DNA of 60,372 nucleotides from an uncultured Clostridia bacterium (lineage in GTDB: Bacteria > Bacillota > Clostridia > UBA1381): contig CANQDD010000009.1 of the NCBI GenBank assembly GCA_947591315.1, forward strand, positions 37,518-97,889, given 5' to 3'. The notes under the pieces were generated by a model, which worked only from the letters and a program-made list of their open reading frames with translations, was not told where the DNA came from and ran no database searches. The position numbers and the translations under genes were made by a program. This document shows, in pieces, positions 20,346-27,972 of this stretch (positions within the stretch are counted from its first letter, which is position 1; the number at the start of each line of letters is the position of its first letter).

Positions 20346-21689
20346 TAGGGAATTTCGCGGTTTTTTTCGTATATACACAAGGTAGAACGAAACCGAAATC
20401 GCCGCCGCGACAGTCCAGCCGACGGGCCACGACAGCCATATACCTATTTCGCTGTTCATCATGTACGACAGCACGTATGCTATTATTACGCGCAGCAACA
20501 GGTCGGTGAACGTTGAAATCATAAACGGCCGCATCTGTCCCGCACCGCGCAGAAGTCCGTCCGCCGCAAGCTTTACCGCCGCTATAAAATAAAACGGCGA
20601 CGCTATCATAAGAAACGATCTGCCCACGTCCGTCACCTGCGCGATATCAGCCTCGGACGGGTTCACGAATATGTGCATCATGTACGTCGGGAAAATGAAG
20701 TACGCGATAAAGAACGGCAGCGCGGTCATTACCGACATAATAACGCCGCTCTTAAAACCCGCGCGCACGCGGTCGAACCTGCCCGCACCGGTGTTTTGAG
20801 CCGTGTAGCTCGACATTGCGTTGCCGAGCGTCGCGAAGCTCGTTATCGTGAAGGTGTTTAATTTAATCGCCGCGCTGTAGCCTGCTATCACGTCCGAGCC
20901 GAAAAAGTTGACGCGCGTCTGTATAAAAAGGTTGCCGACAGACACAAAGCTCTGCTGCAGAATACTCGGCACGGCGAAGCGTGATATTCTTCCGAGCATA
21001 CTCCACGAAAATTTACTGTACCGTCCCGACTTTATTTTCCTCACGCGCATGACCATTACCGCGAACGCGCACGCCATGCTTATTCCCTGCGCGATAAATG
21101 TTGCCCACGCCACGCCCGCAACGCCCATTCTGAACGCCGCCACGAAAAGTATATCGAGCGCTATGTTGCCGAGCGACGACGCTATAAGGAAGTAAAGCGG
21201 TGTTCGGCTGTCGCCGAGAGCCGTGAATATGCCGGTGCAGATGTTGTAGAGGAACAGAAACGCCAGTCCCCATATGTAAACAGAAAGGTATATCACCGAG
21301 TCGGGCATTATGTTTTCCGGCGTGTGCAGCATGCGCAGCATAGCCGTACACGTTACCGCGCCGGCAGCAGTGAGTATTACCGCGAGCGCAGCCATTGCGA
21401 TTACCGATGTGAAAATCGCCGTTTTCAGCTTTTCATAGCTTTTCGCGCCGAAAAGCTGTGAGATAACGACTGCCGCTCCGACGTTCGCGCCCGTCGCGAC
21501 AGCCATAAATATCATCGTTATCGGGTACGACGCGCCGACCGCCGCGAGCGCGTCCGCGCCTATGAACTTGCCCGCGACAACGCTGTCAACTATGTTGTAA
21601 AGCTGCTGGAACACGACGCTCAAAAGCATCGGCACAAAAAATTTCCACAAAACCCGCGAGGTTTTACCTTCCGTAAGGTCTGTTATCAA
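20340..21689 (-). CDS. MATE-family multidrug/metabolite efflux transporter
   Basis: 449 residues, about 12 hydrophobic segments in two homologous halves. Each half begins with a family-typical stretch ([46 protein letters not shown]). Exports substrates in exchange for Na+ or H+; cargo unknown. The start is TTG, which overlaps the purF stop (TTGA), so it is translationally coupled to purF. The coupling to purine synthesis is probably operon convenience rather than shared function. Confidence 0.88.
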   Translation of the reverse strand: MITDLTEGKTSRVLWKFFVPMLLSVVFQQLYNIVDSVVAGKFIGADALAAVGASYPITMIFMAVATGANVGAAVVISQLFGAKSYEKLKTAIFTSVIAMAALAVILTAAGAVTCTAMLRMLHTPENIMPDSVIYLSVYIWGLAFLFLYNICTGIFTALGDSRTPLYFLIASSLGNIALDILFVAAFRMGVAGVAWATFIAQGISMACAFAVMVMRVRKIKSGRYSKFSWSMLGRISRFAVPSILQQSFVSVGNLFIQTRVNFFGSDVIAGYSAAIKLNTFTITSFATLGNAMSSYTAQNTGAGRFDRVRAGFKSGVIMSVMTALPFFIAYFIFPTYMMHIFVNPSEADIAQVTDVGRSFLMIASPFYFIAAVKLAADGLLRGAGQMRPFMISTFTDLLLRVIIAYVLSYMMNSEIGIWLSWPVGWTVAAAISVSFYLVYIRKKPRNSLL

Positions 21690-23089
21690 TCAAAATCACT
21701 CTTTTCGCTCAATTCAATTTCCACGGGGTACCTGCCGCTGAAACAGCCGTCGCAGTAGCCGCACCGCGCGTTAGGGATTATCTTTTGAAGCGACTTTACG
21801 CTCAAAAATCCGATACTGTCCGCGCCGATAAGCTGTCTAATACCCTCCATGTCATACCTGCACGCCACAAGCTGGTCGCGCGACGGCACGTCCGTGCCGA
21901 AGTAGCAGGGCCACATAAACGGCGGAGCGGACGAGCGCACATGTACCTCTTTCGCGCCGAAGCTGCGGAGAAGATGTACAATACGTTTTGAGGTCGTGCC
22001 GCGCACGATCGAGTCGTCAACCATCACGACGCGCTTGCCCTCAACGGTGGAGCGCAGCACGTTCAGCTTAATTCTTACCGCGTTTTCGCGCATCGCCTGT
22101 GACGGCTGGATAAACGTTCTGCCGATATATTTGTTCTTAACAAAACCTATACCGTACGGTATGCCCGACTCAAGCGCGAACCCCATAGCCGCGCTTATGC
22201 CGCTGTCCGGCACGCCTATTACTACGTCCGCGTCTGCGGGGTGTTCCTTTGCGAGGTACTTTCCCGCGAGCATACGCGAGTCGTGCGCCGACTGCCCCTC
22301 TATAACGCTGTCGGGACGCGCAAAGTAAAGATACTCGAATATGCACATCGTATGCGGCTTTGTGCCGATGTAGGTCTTAATGCTTTTTATTTTGCCCTCA
22401 CACACGACCACGATCTCACCCGGTTCAAGCTCGCGCTCAAACTCCGCGCCCACGCTGTCGAGCGCGCACGTCTCGGACGCGAATATAATCGCGTCTCCGC
22501 GTCTGCCCATGCACAGCGGTCTGAACCCCCAAGGGTCGCGCGCCGCGATAAGCTTTCTCGGGCTCATCACGATAAGCGAAAACGCGCCCTTAAGGTGCGG
22601 CACAGCTCTTTCTATCGCGGCTTCGATACTGCCGCAGTTAAGCCGTTCCTTCGCTATCGTGTACGCTATCATTTCCGTGTCGGTTGTCGTCTGGAAAATC
22701 GCGCCCGTGACGCTCAGTTCGTCCATGAGCGCGTTTTTGTTTACGAGGTTGCCGTTGTGGGCAATGGCAATGTTGCCCTTGCTGTAACGCAGAACGAGTG
22801 GCTGAGCGTTCTCTCTCATGCTCTCGCCCGTTGTGGAGTAGCGGACGTGGGCGCACGCCATTGTGCCGCCGAGCCGCGTCAGTATTTCCTCGTTAAACAC
22901 ATCGTTTACAAGCCCCATATCCTTGTAAGATGTTATGTCGCGGTTATTGTTGACGGCGATACCGCAGCTTTCCTGACCTCTGTGCTGCAGCGCGAAAAGT
23001 CCGTAGTACGCCGTTTTCGCGCAGTCGCCCGCCGGATCGTATACTGCGAATACGCCGCATTCCTCGCCGATTTTGTTTTCCGTAAGCAT
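21686..23089 (-). CDS. purF: Amidophosphoribosyltransferase
   Basis: 467 residues. Makes phosphoribosylamine from PRPP and glutamine, the committed purine step. A propeptide of 10 residues (MLTENKIGEE) precedes the nucleophile Cys11 (CGVFAVY), as in the Bacillus-type enzyme. The four iron-sulfur ligand cysteines are visible in HTMCIFEY, FMWPCYFGTD and ARCGYCDGC (the last spans two). The PRPP loop is VVMVDDSIVRGTTS. It is separated from other pur genes. Confidence 0.97.
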   Translation of the reverse strand: MLTENKIGEECGVFAVYDPAGDCAKTAYYGLFALQHRGQESCGIAVNNNRDITSYKDMGLVNDVFNEEILTRLGGTMACAHVRYSTTGESMRENAQPLVLRYSKGNIAIAHNGNLVNKNALMDELSVTGAIFQTTTDTEMIAYTIAKERLNCGSIEAAIERAVPHLKGAFSLIVMSPRKLIAARDPWGFRPLCMGRRGDAIIFASETCALDSVGAEFERELEPGEIVVVCEGKIKSIKTYIGTKPHTMCIFEYLYFARPDSVIEGQSAHDSRMLAGKYLAKEHPADADVVIGVPDSGISAAMGFALESGIPYGIGFVKNKYIGRTFIQPSQAMRENAVRIKLNVLRSTVEGKRVVMVDDSIVRGTTSKRIVHLLRSFGAKEVHVRSSAPPFMWPCYFGTDVPSRDQLVACRYDMEGIRQLIGADSIGFLSVKSLQKIIPNARCGYCDGCFSGRYPVEIELSEKSDFD

Positions 23090-23132
23090 ATAAATGTCCC
23101 CTTTTTTCCCGTTTTCGGGTCATACATAATTA

Positions 23133-23161
23133 AGTATATAACAATTAAGGTAAAATTTCAA
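23133..23161 (-). promoter_or_regulatory. Sigma-A promoter of purF-MATE
   Basis: Minus strand: TTGAAA (23156-23161), 17 bp, TATACT (23133-23138). The leader is short (about 36 nt), so there is no room for a purine riboswitch. Confidence 0.7.
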
Positions 23162-23199
23162 TAGCTTAACGACAATTTTTGCGGACGGGGTTGTGATGC

Positions 23200-23222
23200 G
23201 GGCGGCCAATGACCGCCCCTAC
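23200..23222. repeat. Interspersed repeat type C, copy 1
   Basis: An inverted repeat built of GGGCGGCCAATGACCGCCCC and TAC. The same 23 bp occurs at 57610-57632 and, reversed, at 56688-56710, and a fragment lies at 5980-5994. Usually found next to type A or B elements. Confidence 0.85.
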
Positions 23223-23255
23223 AGTCGCAGCCGTGAATGTGCGGCGTTCTTCGTG

Positions 23256-23367
23256 AGGCTCCCCTTGAGGGGAGCTGTCGCCGAAGGCGACTGAGAGGTG
23301 GTTATAAAAAATCATTGCCACCTCTCCGTCATCGCTTCGCGATGCCACCTCTCCTCAAGGAGAGGCT
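23256..23367. repeat. Interspersed palindromic repeat type B, copy 1
   Basis: Outer arms GAGGCTCCCCTTGAGGGGAG and CCTCTCCTCAAGGAGAGGC; inner arms GAGAGGTGG and CCACCTCTC; short hairpins GTCGCCGAAGGCGAC and ATCGCTTCGCGAT. Closely matched by 57490-57604 in inverted orientation. MITE/REP-like. Confidence 0.85.
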
Positions 23368-23381
23368 GACGAGCCGTCTAA

Positions 23382-23414
23382 TTGTAAACCCATTCTAAAT
23401 AAAAAGGTTGACAA
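23382..23414 (+). promoter_or_regulatory. BirA operator of bioY
   Basis: TTGTAAACC (23382-23390), 15-bp spacer, GGTTGACAA (23406-23414). This is the dyad architecture and half-site sequence of Bacillota BirA sites. The right half-site covers the -35 box, so binding of biotinoyl-AMP-loaded BirA would block RNA polymerase. Predicts bioY repression by biotin. Confidence 0.9.
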
Positions 23415-23436
23415 ATCGCGTTTTATATATTATACT
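23408..23436 (+). promoter_or_regulatory. Promoter of bioY
   Basis: TTGACA (23408-23413), 17 bp, TATACT (23431-23436), followed by AAAGGAGG and the start codon only 20 bp downstream. Confidence 0.85.
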
Positions 23437-23456
23437 GTACGCAAAGGAGGCATAAT

Positions 23457-23999
23457 ATGAAAACAAAAACAATGATTACATGCGCGTTATTCGCGGCGGT
23501 GATATGCGTGTTCTCGGTGATAACGATACCGACGGGCATTGTGCCGGTGACGCTAGGACTGTTCGGCATCATGATTACGGCTGTAATACTCGGGCCGGCG
23601 AAGGCGGCGGTATCAACGGCGGTGTTCATACTTCTGGGCGCGGTAGGACTGCCGGTGTTTTCGGGCTTCAAGGGCGGCGTCGGCGTACTCGCGGGGCCCA
23701 CGGGCGGCTACATATGGTCGTACGTTATCATGGCTGTGATTATAGGCTTCGCTGCGTCGCGGCAATACGAAAAGAAGCTTACCGCCCTCGCGTCCATATT
23801 CGTGTCGTGCCTTATATCGGTCGCGATATGCTATGCGCTCGGCACGCTTCAATTCATGCTCGTGCAGAAAACGAACCTGCAGACAGCGCTCACGCTCTGC
23901 GTGCTGCCGTTTATACCGTTCGACTTTGTAAAAGCGGCTGCCGCGTCGTACGCCGGATATACGGTAAAGCAGCGGCTTGTCCGCGCGCACCTCATATAA
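23457..23999 (+). CDS. bioY: Biotin transporter BioY (ECF S-component)
   Basis: 180 residues with about six hydrophobic segments. Family motifs: TIPTGIVPVTLG, FILLGAVGLPVFSGFKGGVGVLAGPTGGYIWSY and FIPFDFVKA near the C-terminus. It captures biotin at the membrane, alone or with the shared ECF energy module, which is not in the window. It is preceded by a BirA operator and stands alone, so the organism probably imports biotin under BirA control. Confidence 0.95.
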   Translation: MKTKTMITCALFAAVICVFSVITIPTGIVPVTLGLFGIMITAVILGPAKAAVSTAVFILLGAVGLPVFSGFKGGVGVLAGPTGGYIWSYVIMAVIIGFAASRQYEKKLTALASIFVSCLISVAICYALGTLQFMLVQKTNLQTALTLCVLPFIPFDFVKAAAASYAGYTVKQRLVRAHLI

Positions 24000-24004
24000 A
24001 ACAG

Positions 24005-24043
24005 CACAAAAAAATGACGGAATAAATCCGTCATTTTTTTGTT
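24005..24043. terminator. Bidirectional intrinsic terminator
   Basis: AAAATGACGGA (24011-24021) pairs with TCCGTCATTTT (24027-24037), with A- and T-runs on the two sides. Serves bioY (plus) and the membrane-protein pair (minus). Confidence 0.85.
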
Positions 24044-24049
24044 TCAAAA

Positions 24050-25096
24050 TTACTGAGCGGGCTGTGCCTCCGTGTCAGCCGCGTCGGTCTGCTCCGCAGC
24101 CTGACCGTCCGCAGGAGCTTCTGTCTGAGCCTGATCGTCCGCAGGAGCTTCCGTCTGAGTCTCGTCGTCAGATTGTGACTGCTGCTCTTCCATCTGCGCC
24201 TGAAGCTCTTCCATCTGCTTCTCGTATTCTTCTCTTTCCTTCTTATCCGCCTCGTCAACGGTCTGTCTTACCTCTTTATAAAGCGTGTCGCCGTTGGCTG
24301 TATCCTGAAGTCCGTAATGCTCAAGGAACGCGTCCAGCTGTTCCTCACCCACGTAATTCTTAAGCGGAGCCTCGCCTATCGCATCGCCCCACGGCGTGTT
24401 CTCGTCAACCCAGTCGGGCAGAGCGAGGAACGACTTAGCCTCGTCAACCGTAGCCATATTCTCATACTGATACATCTCAAGTACCTTGCTTATAGGAATT
24501 GCATTGAACGCAGAAGCCTCGGTCGTATCCTCGGGCATATCGGCAGGAAGGCTGTATGTTTCCAGGAACTTATCATATTCCATACCCGACATCTCGGCAA
24601 TTTCGCCTATTGTTCTGCCTGTCGTGTCAACATACTTCTCATATGGGTTTTTATACAAAAGCTTTGGAATAAAAATTACCGCAAGCACGATTATTGCAGC
24701 CGCGATTACGGCGCAAACCGCTATAACCACCGCTTTTGTCGTTTTGCTTTCGGGCTGTGTAACCTCGCCGAGCATATCCTCGCCGTACTGAACGGTTTGC
24801 TCCGCATTTTCAGCCGCGCCTTCAACGCTTTCAGCCGCACCTTCAAACATATCAGCCGTTTCCTCGGCGGCCTCGCTTACTGTATCGACAGCATCTTCGA
24901 CCGTATCGGCAGCGTCCTCAGCCGCTTCCGTTACTTCGTCAACGACCTCGGCAGCCGTTTCTCCGACCGTTTCCTTTACCTCGTCAACAGCCTCCGATAC
25001 CGTTTCCTCCGCCGCTTCAGCGGCTTCATCTACGACATTCTCCGCCGCTTCCGTTGCTTCCTCGGCGGCTTCGTTTAAATTCTTTTCCTCATCCAT
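24050..25096 (-). CDS. Single-pass membrane protein with acidic Ala/Glu helical repeat, unknown function
   Basis: 348 residues from the ATG behind AGAGGAGAT. Residues 1-105 form an acidic, Ala/Glu/Val-rich amphipathic helix of repeating DEVxEAAE-type units, LEA-like. One membrane segment (VVIAVCAVIAAAIIVLAVIFIP) follows. The outer part holds units of the type TIGEIAEMSGMEYDKFLETY and a Gln/Glu-rich tail with two near-copies of DDQTQTEAPAD-like sequence. The same kind of helical unit occurs in the preceding gene 27 bp upstream. No family recognised with confidence. Confidence 0.75.
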   Translation of the reverse strand: MDEEKNLNEAAEEATEAAENVVDEAAEAAEETVSEAVDEVKETVGETAAEVVDEVTEAAEDAADTVEDAVDTVSEAAEETADMFEGAAESVEGAAENAEQTVQYGEDMLGEVTQPESKTTKAVVIAVCAVIAAAIIVLAVIFIPKLLYKNPYEKYVDTTGRTIGEIAEMSGMEYDKFLETYSLPADMPEDTTEASAFNAIPISKVLEMYQYENMATVDEAKSFLALPDWVDENTPWGDAIGEAPLKNYVGEEQLDAFLEHYGLQDTANGDTLYKEVRQTVDEADKKEREEYEKQMEELQAQMEEQQSQSDDETQTEAPADDQAQTEAPADGQAAEQTDAADTEAQPAQ

Positions 25097-25123
25097 TTCA
25101 ATATCTCCTCTACACAAAAATTA

Positions 25124-25777
25124 TTATTCCGCAGGTGTTTCGGCAGGCGCTTCGGTTGCCTGAGCCTCACCTTCGGGGCTTGCCGTACTCTGTGCCGCTG
25201 CCGCCGCGTCCTGCTGCGCCTGCACTAAAGCATTTTCAAAATCTTCGAGTGTTGTCTCGCCCGTTATCTCGTCACCGAGTCCGTACTGCTCTTTGGTAGC
25301 GTTGAACATTTCGCTTCCCAACGCTGTTTCGGCACTCATCGCATTCAAATCCTTCATAAGCGTGTCAGCCGTAACCGCGTCGCTGAACTGCGCCAGATAG
25401 CTGTCAACATCGGGATTGCCTTCATCATCGGTTATTCCCGCGAATTTTACATAGTTGCTTACCGTCATGTTGTGTGTCAGATCATCCAAGGTGGTCTGTT
25501 CCGTTATTTCGTCGCCAAGCGCAAGACCGTACTGCGCGAGATAGTCCTCAACCGAAATTCCCGTTGCTCTCGCCGCGTATGAAACGGTCGGCTCCTTCTC
25601 GCCGTTCGCCACCGCCATATCCTCCGCTGTCGCCGCTTCCTCCGCGCGCTTGTTGTCGATGTGAGCCTTGAACTTGGGGCCCGCGAATATTCCGCATACT
25701 ACCGCGAACACGACTATAACAGCAACGGCAATCAAAGTCAGCATTGATGTGGATTTTGACGTTTTACTGCTCTTCAT
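25124..25777 (-). CDS. Membrane-anchored protein with tandem helical units, unknown function
   Basis: 217 residues: a basic N-terminus, one membrane segment (LIAVAVIVVFAVVCGIFAG, residues 15-33), then three or four short units of the pattern YLAQYGL-x-LGDEITEQTTLDDL (also YGLGDEITGETTLEDF and YLAQFSDAVTADTLMKDL), and an Ala/Glu/Pro tail. The units resemble those in the downstream gene, so the two probably diverged from a common domain and may act together at the cell surface. Function unknown. Confidence 0.75.
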   Translation of the reverse strand: MKSSKTSKSTSMLTLIAVAVIVVFAVVCGIFAGPKFKAHIDNKRAEEAATAEDMAVANGEKEPTVSYAARATGISVEDYLAQYGLALGDEITEQTTLDDLTHNMTVSNYVKFAGITDDEGNPDVDSYLAQFSDAVTADTLMKDLNAMSAETALGSEMFNATKEQYGLGDEITGETTLEDFENALVQAQQDAAAAAQSTASPEGEAQATEAPAETPAE

Positions 25778-25843
25778 TAAATTTTCTCCTTCCGTTTTTA
25801 TAATAGTTAATGGTAAAACTTGTTTTTTTACACATTTGTATCA

Positions 25844-25872
25844 ACTATATCACTTTGCCGTAAAAAAATCAA
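25844..25872 (-). promoter_or_regulatory. Promoter of the helical-unit membrane protein pair
   Basis: Minus strand: TTGATT (25867-25872), 17 bp, TATAGT (25844-25849). Confidence 0.55.
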
Positions 25873-25903
25873 TATATTTTTTATGAATTTTTTGTTACGG
25901 CGT

Positions 25904-25932
25904 TTGACTTACGCGCCGAGCCGTATTATAAT
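25904..25932 (+). promoter_or_regulatory. Promoter of folC
   Basis: TTGACT (25904-25909), 17 bp, TATAAT (25927-25932), 20 bp before the start codon. Confidence 0.8.
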
Positions 25933-25952
25933 TTATGTTACTGGAGGGCATT

Positions 25953-27158
25953 ATGACTTACGAAGAAACCTTATCTTACATACATTCAATACCGAAATTC
26001 CGCCGGCCGCTGGGCAACGAAAACCTGAGCCGGCTGCTTGCTCTTTTGGGGAATCCGCAGAAAAAACTGTGCTTTGTCCACATCGCCGGAACGAACGGTA
26101 AAGGCTCGACGGCGGCGATGACGGCTGAAATTCTGAAACGCGCGGGCTATGTGACGGGGCTTTTCACGTCGCCCTTTATCGAGCGCTTCAACGAGCGCAT
26201 AAGTATAAACGGCGAAAATATTCCGGACGCCGCACTTATAGAATATGCCGGAAGAGTAAAAAATATTATGGAAACGAGCGGCGCGCTCGTGAGCGAGTTC
26301 GCGTTTGTGACCGCCGCGGCGTTTCTGTACTTTTACGAAAAAAAATGCGATATAGTGGTACTTGAGGTCGGAATGGGCGGCAAGCTCGATGCTACAAACG
26401 TGATTGACGGCAGCGTTGTGAGTGTGATATGCAAAATAGCTCTCGACCACACGCAGTACCTCGGCGATACGATAGAGGAAATAACGCGTGAAAAATGCGG
26501 CATTATCCGCGAGGGCGGCAGAGTGGTTGCGTACCCGAACGAAAAAAGCGTCACCGATATTATCCGCGCGTACGCCGAGAGTAAAAACGCGCGCCTTACC
26601 GTCGCGGACGCTCATGCCGCCGACGGGTACGAGCTGTCGCTTAAGGGTGGATACCAAAAGTACAACGCGGCTGTTGTGCTTGAAACGGTGCACGCGCTTA
26701 GAGAAGCGGGGTATACAATTTCCAGCGAAGCCGTGCGCGAGGGACTTAAAAACACGGCATGGCGCGCGCGGTTCGAGTTTGTTAGGGATAACGTCATAAT
26801 CGACGGCGCGCACAATCCCGACGGCATACGCGCGCTCAAAAAGTCACTCGCGGGAATAAATAAGGATATAACCGTTGTCGCAGCCATGATGGAGGACAAG
26901 GCGTGGGAGGAGTGCGTAAGGGAAATAGGCGCTATAGCCAAACGCTTTATCGCGACGGAGCTTAATATGCCGCGCTGTCTAAAAGCCGAAAAAATCGCGG
27001 CTATTGTCAAAAACGCCGAGGTCATAAAGGACGTGAACGCGGCCCTTGACGCGGCTTTGTCGGGCAATACGGGCGCAGTCTGCGTGTGCGGTTCGCTGTA
27101 CCTCGCGGGAGAGGCGGTAAAATATTTTAATAATCGGCAAAATAATACTTGCAAATAA
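25953..27158 (+). CDS. folC: Folylpolyglutamate synthase / dihydrofolate synthase
   Basis: 401 residues from the ATG behind GGAGGGC. Adds glutamate to dihydropteroate and folates with ATP. Mur-ligase-type signatures: HIAGTNGKGSTAAM (P-loop), GLFTSPFIERFNERISING, VLEVGMGGKLDATNVI, and DGAHNPDGIRALKKSL in the C-terminal domain. Length is slightly short of the usual 420-430. Monocistronic. Confidence 0.95.
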   Translation: MTYEETLSYIHSIPKFRRPLGNENLSRLLALLGNPQKKLCFVHIAGTNGKGSTAAMTAEILKRAGYVTGLFTSPFIERFNERISINGENIPDAALIEYAGRVKNIMETSGALVSEFAFVTAAAFLYFYEKKCDIVVLEVGMGGKLDATNVIDGSVVSVICKIALDHTQYLGDTIEEITREKCGIIREGGRVVAYPNEKSVTDIIRAYAESKNARLTVADAHAADGYELSLKGGYQKYNAAVVLETVHALREAGYTISSEAVREGLKNTAWRARFEFVRDNVIIDGAHNPDGIRALKKSLAGINKDITVVAAMMEDKAWEECVREIGAIAKRFIATELNMPRCLKAEKIAAIVKNAEVIKDVNAALDAALSGNTGAVCVCGSLYLAGEAVKYFNNRQNNTCK

Positions 27159-27177
27159 AATATTCTTGTGTTATACT
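27149..27177 (+). promoter_or_regulatory. Promoter of rpmE
   Basis: TTGCAA (27149-27154), 17 bp, TATACT (27172-27177), overlapping the folC 3' end. Confidence 0.75.
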
Positions 27178-27227
27178 AAATGATGGCGTTTTACGGACGC
27201 GCGAAATTCAAGAAAGGAGGAGTATGC

Positions 27228-27437
27228 GTGAAAGAGGGAATACATCCCGATTACAAGCAGACAACCATTACCTGCGCCTGCGGAAATGTTATTGAGACAG
27301 GCTCCACAAAGGAAAATATCCAGGTTGAAATCTGTTCAAACTGTCATCCGTTCTTCACGGGTAAGCAGAAGCTTGTAGACACGGGCGGACGCGTTGAGAA
27401 GTTCAACAAGCGTTTCAACAGAAAGCCGGCTAACTGA
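27228..27437 (+). CDS. rpmE: 50S ribosomal protein L31 (zinc-binding form)
   Basis: 69 residues with a GTG start placed 7 bp after AAAGGAGG; the upstream in-frame ATGs lie on top of the promoter. The start [20 protein letters not shown] and the cysteines CAC...CSNC show the C+ (zinc-binding) paralogue, expressed when zinc is adequate. C-terminus [11 protein letters not shown] is typical of L31. Confidence 0.95.
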   Translation: MKEGIHPDYKQTTITCACGNVIETGSTKENIQVEICSNCHPFFTGKQKLVDTGGRVEKFNKRFNRKPAN

Positions 27438-27549
27438 TAAGCCGCAAAACAAAAACAAATTCAGTATGTAAAGTGAACCCCTGCTTGGAAAGCCGAATCA
27501 CCAACGGCATCTCAGCGGAGGGCGATGATTTATCATAGGAGGTGAAACC
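27438..27549 (+). promoter_or_regulatory. rpsO leader, candidate S15 autoregulatory RNA
   Basis: 112 bp between rpmE and rpsO contain nested stems: GCCG-AATCACCAA-CGGC inside an outer pairing of CCC..TGCT with AGCGG.AGGG, then ATGAT-TT-ATCAT next to the RBS (TAGGAGGTG). S15 represses its own mRNA through leader structures in several bacterial groups. Whether this stretch binds S15 is inference. Confidence 0.4.
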
Positions 27550-27816
27550 ATGACAAAGGAACGTAAGGAGCAGATTATAAAGGAATTTGCTACGCATGAG
27601 GGCGACACAGGCTCGCCGGAGGTACAGATTGCTCTTTTGACGGAGAGAATCAACCACCTTAACAACGACCACCTTAACATTCACAAGAAGGACCATCACT
27701 CAAGACGCGGTCTTCTTATGATGGTCGGTAAGAGACGCGGACTTATGAACTACCTTAAAGGTCAGGATATCGAAAGATACCGTGCGCTCGTGGCTAAATT
27801 AGGCTTAAGAAAGTAA
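27550..27816 (+). CDS. rpsO: 30S ribosomal protein S15
   Basis: 88 residues, the normal length. Signatures [20 protein letters not shown] and [20 protein letters not shown]. Binds the three-way junction of 16S rRNA. Followed by pnp, the order conserved across most bacteria. Confidence 0.97.
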   Translation: MTKERKEQIIKEFATHEGDTGSPEVQIALLTERINHLNNDHLNIHKKDHHSRRGLLMMVGKRRGLMNYLKGQDIERYRALVAKLGLRK

Positions 27817-27829
27817 TTTTGTTATATGG

Positions 27830-27864
27830 GGCAAACCGGCTCGTCCGGTTTGCCTGTATATATT
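27830..27864 (+). terminator. Putative rpsO terminator
   Basis: GGCAAACCGG (27830-27839) pairs with CCGGTTTGCC (27845-27854). The tail is TGTATATATTT rather than a clean U-run, so termination may be partial and allow read-through to pnp. Confidence 0.55.
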
Positions 27865-27866
27865 TA

Positions 27867-27944
27867 CGGAGATATTTGTTTAGCAAATAAATAGAGGACG
27901 GGAGCGCATCCCCTCTTGTATTTATCTGCTAAAACATATCTCCG
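27867..27944 (+). promoter_or_regulatory. Long hairpin in the rpsO-pnp gap (RNase III-type processing site)
   Basis: 78 nt fold on themselves: CGGAGATAT-TT-GTTTAGCA-A-ATAAATA on one side pairs with TATTTAT-C-TGCTAAAA-C-ATATCTCCG on the other, closed by a GC-rich tip around GAGG...CCCCTC. A stem of about 30 bp in the pnp leader is the substrate shape that RNase III cleaves before PNPase degrades and so autoregulates its own mRNA in E. coli. Function here is inferred from position and shape. Confidence 0.7.
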
Positions 27945-27972
27945 AAAAAATACAAAGAAAAGGAGAAAAAAT

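Noticed and set aside
23090-23132. Purine riboswitch before purF
   Set aside because: The predicted leader of about 36 nt is too short; only a small CCCG-AAAA-CGGG hairpin is present.
22241-23164. 307-codon ORF antisense to purF
   Set aside because: purF is unmistakable on the other strand; the antisense translation matches nothing and is very Arg-rich.
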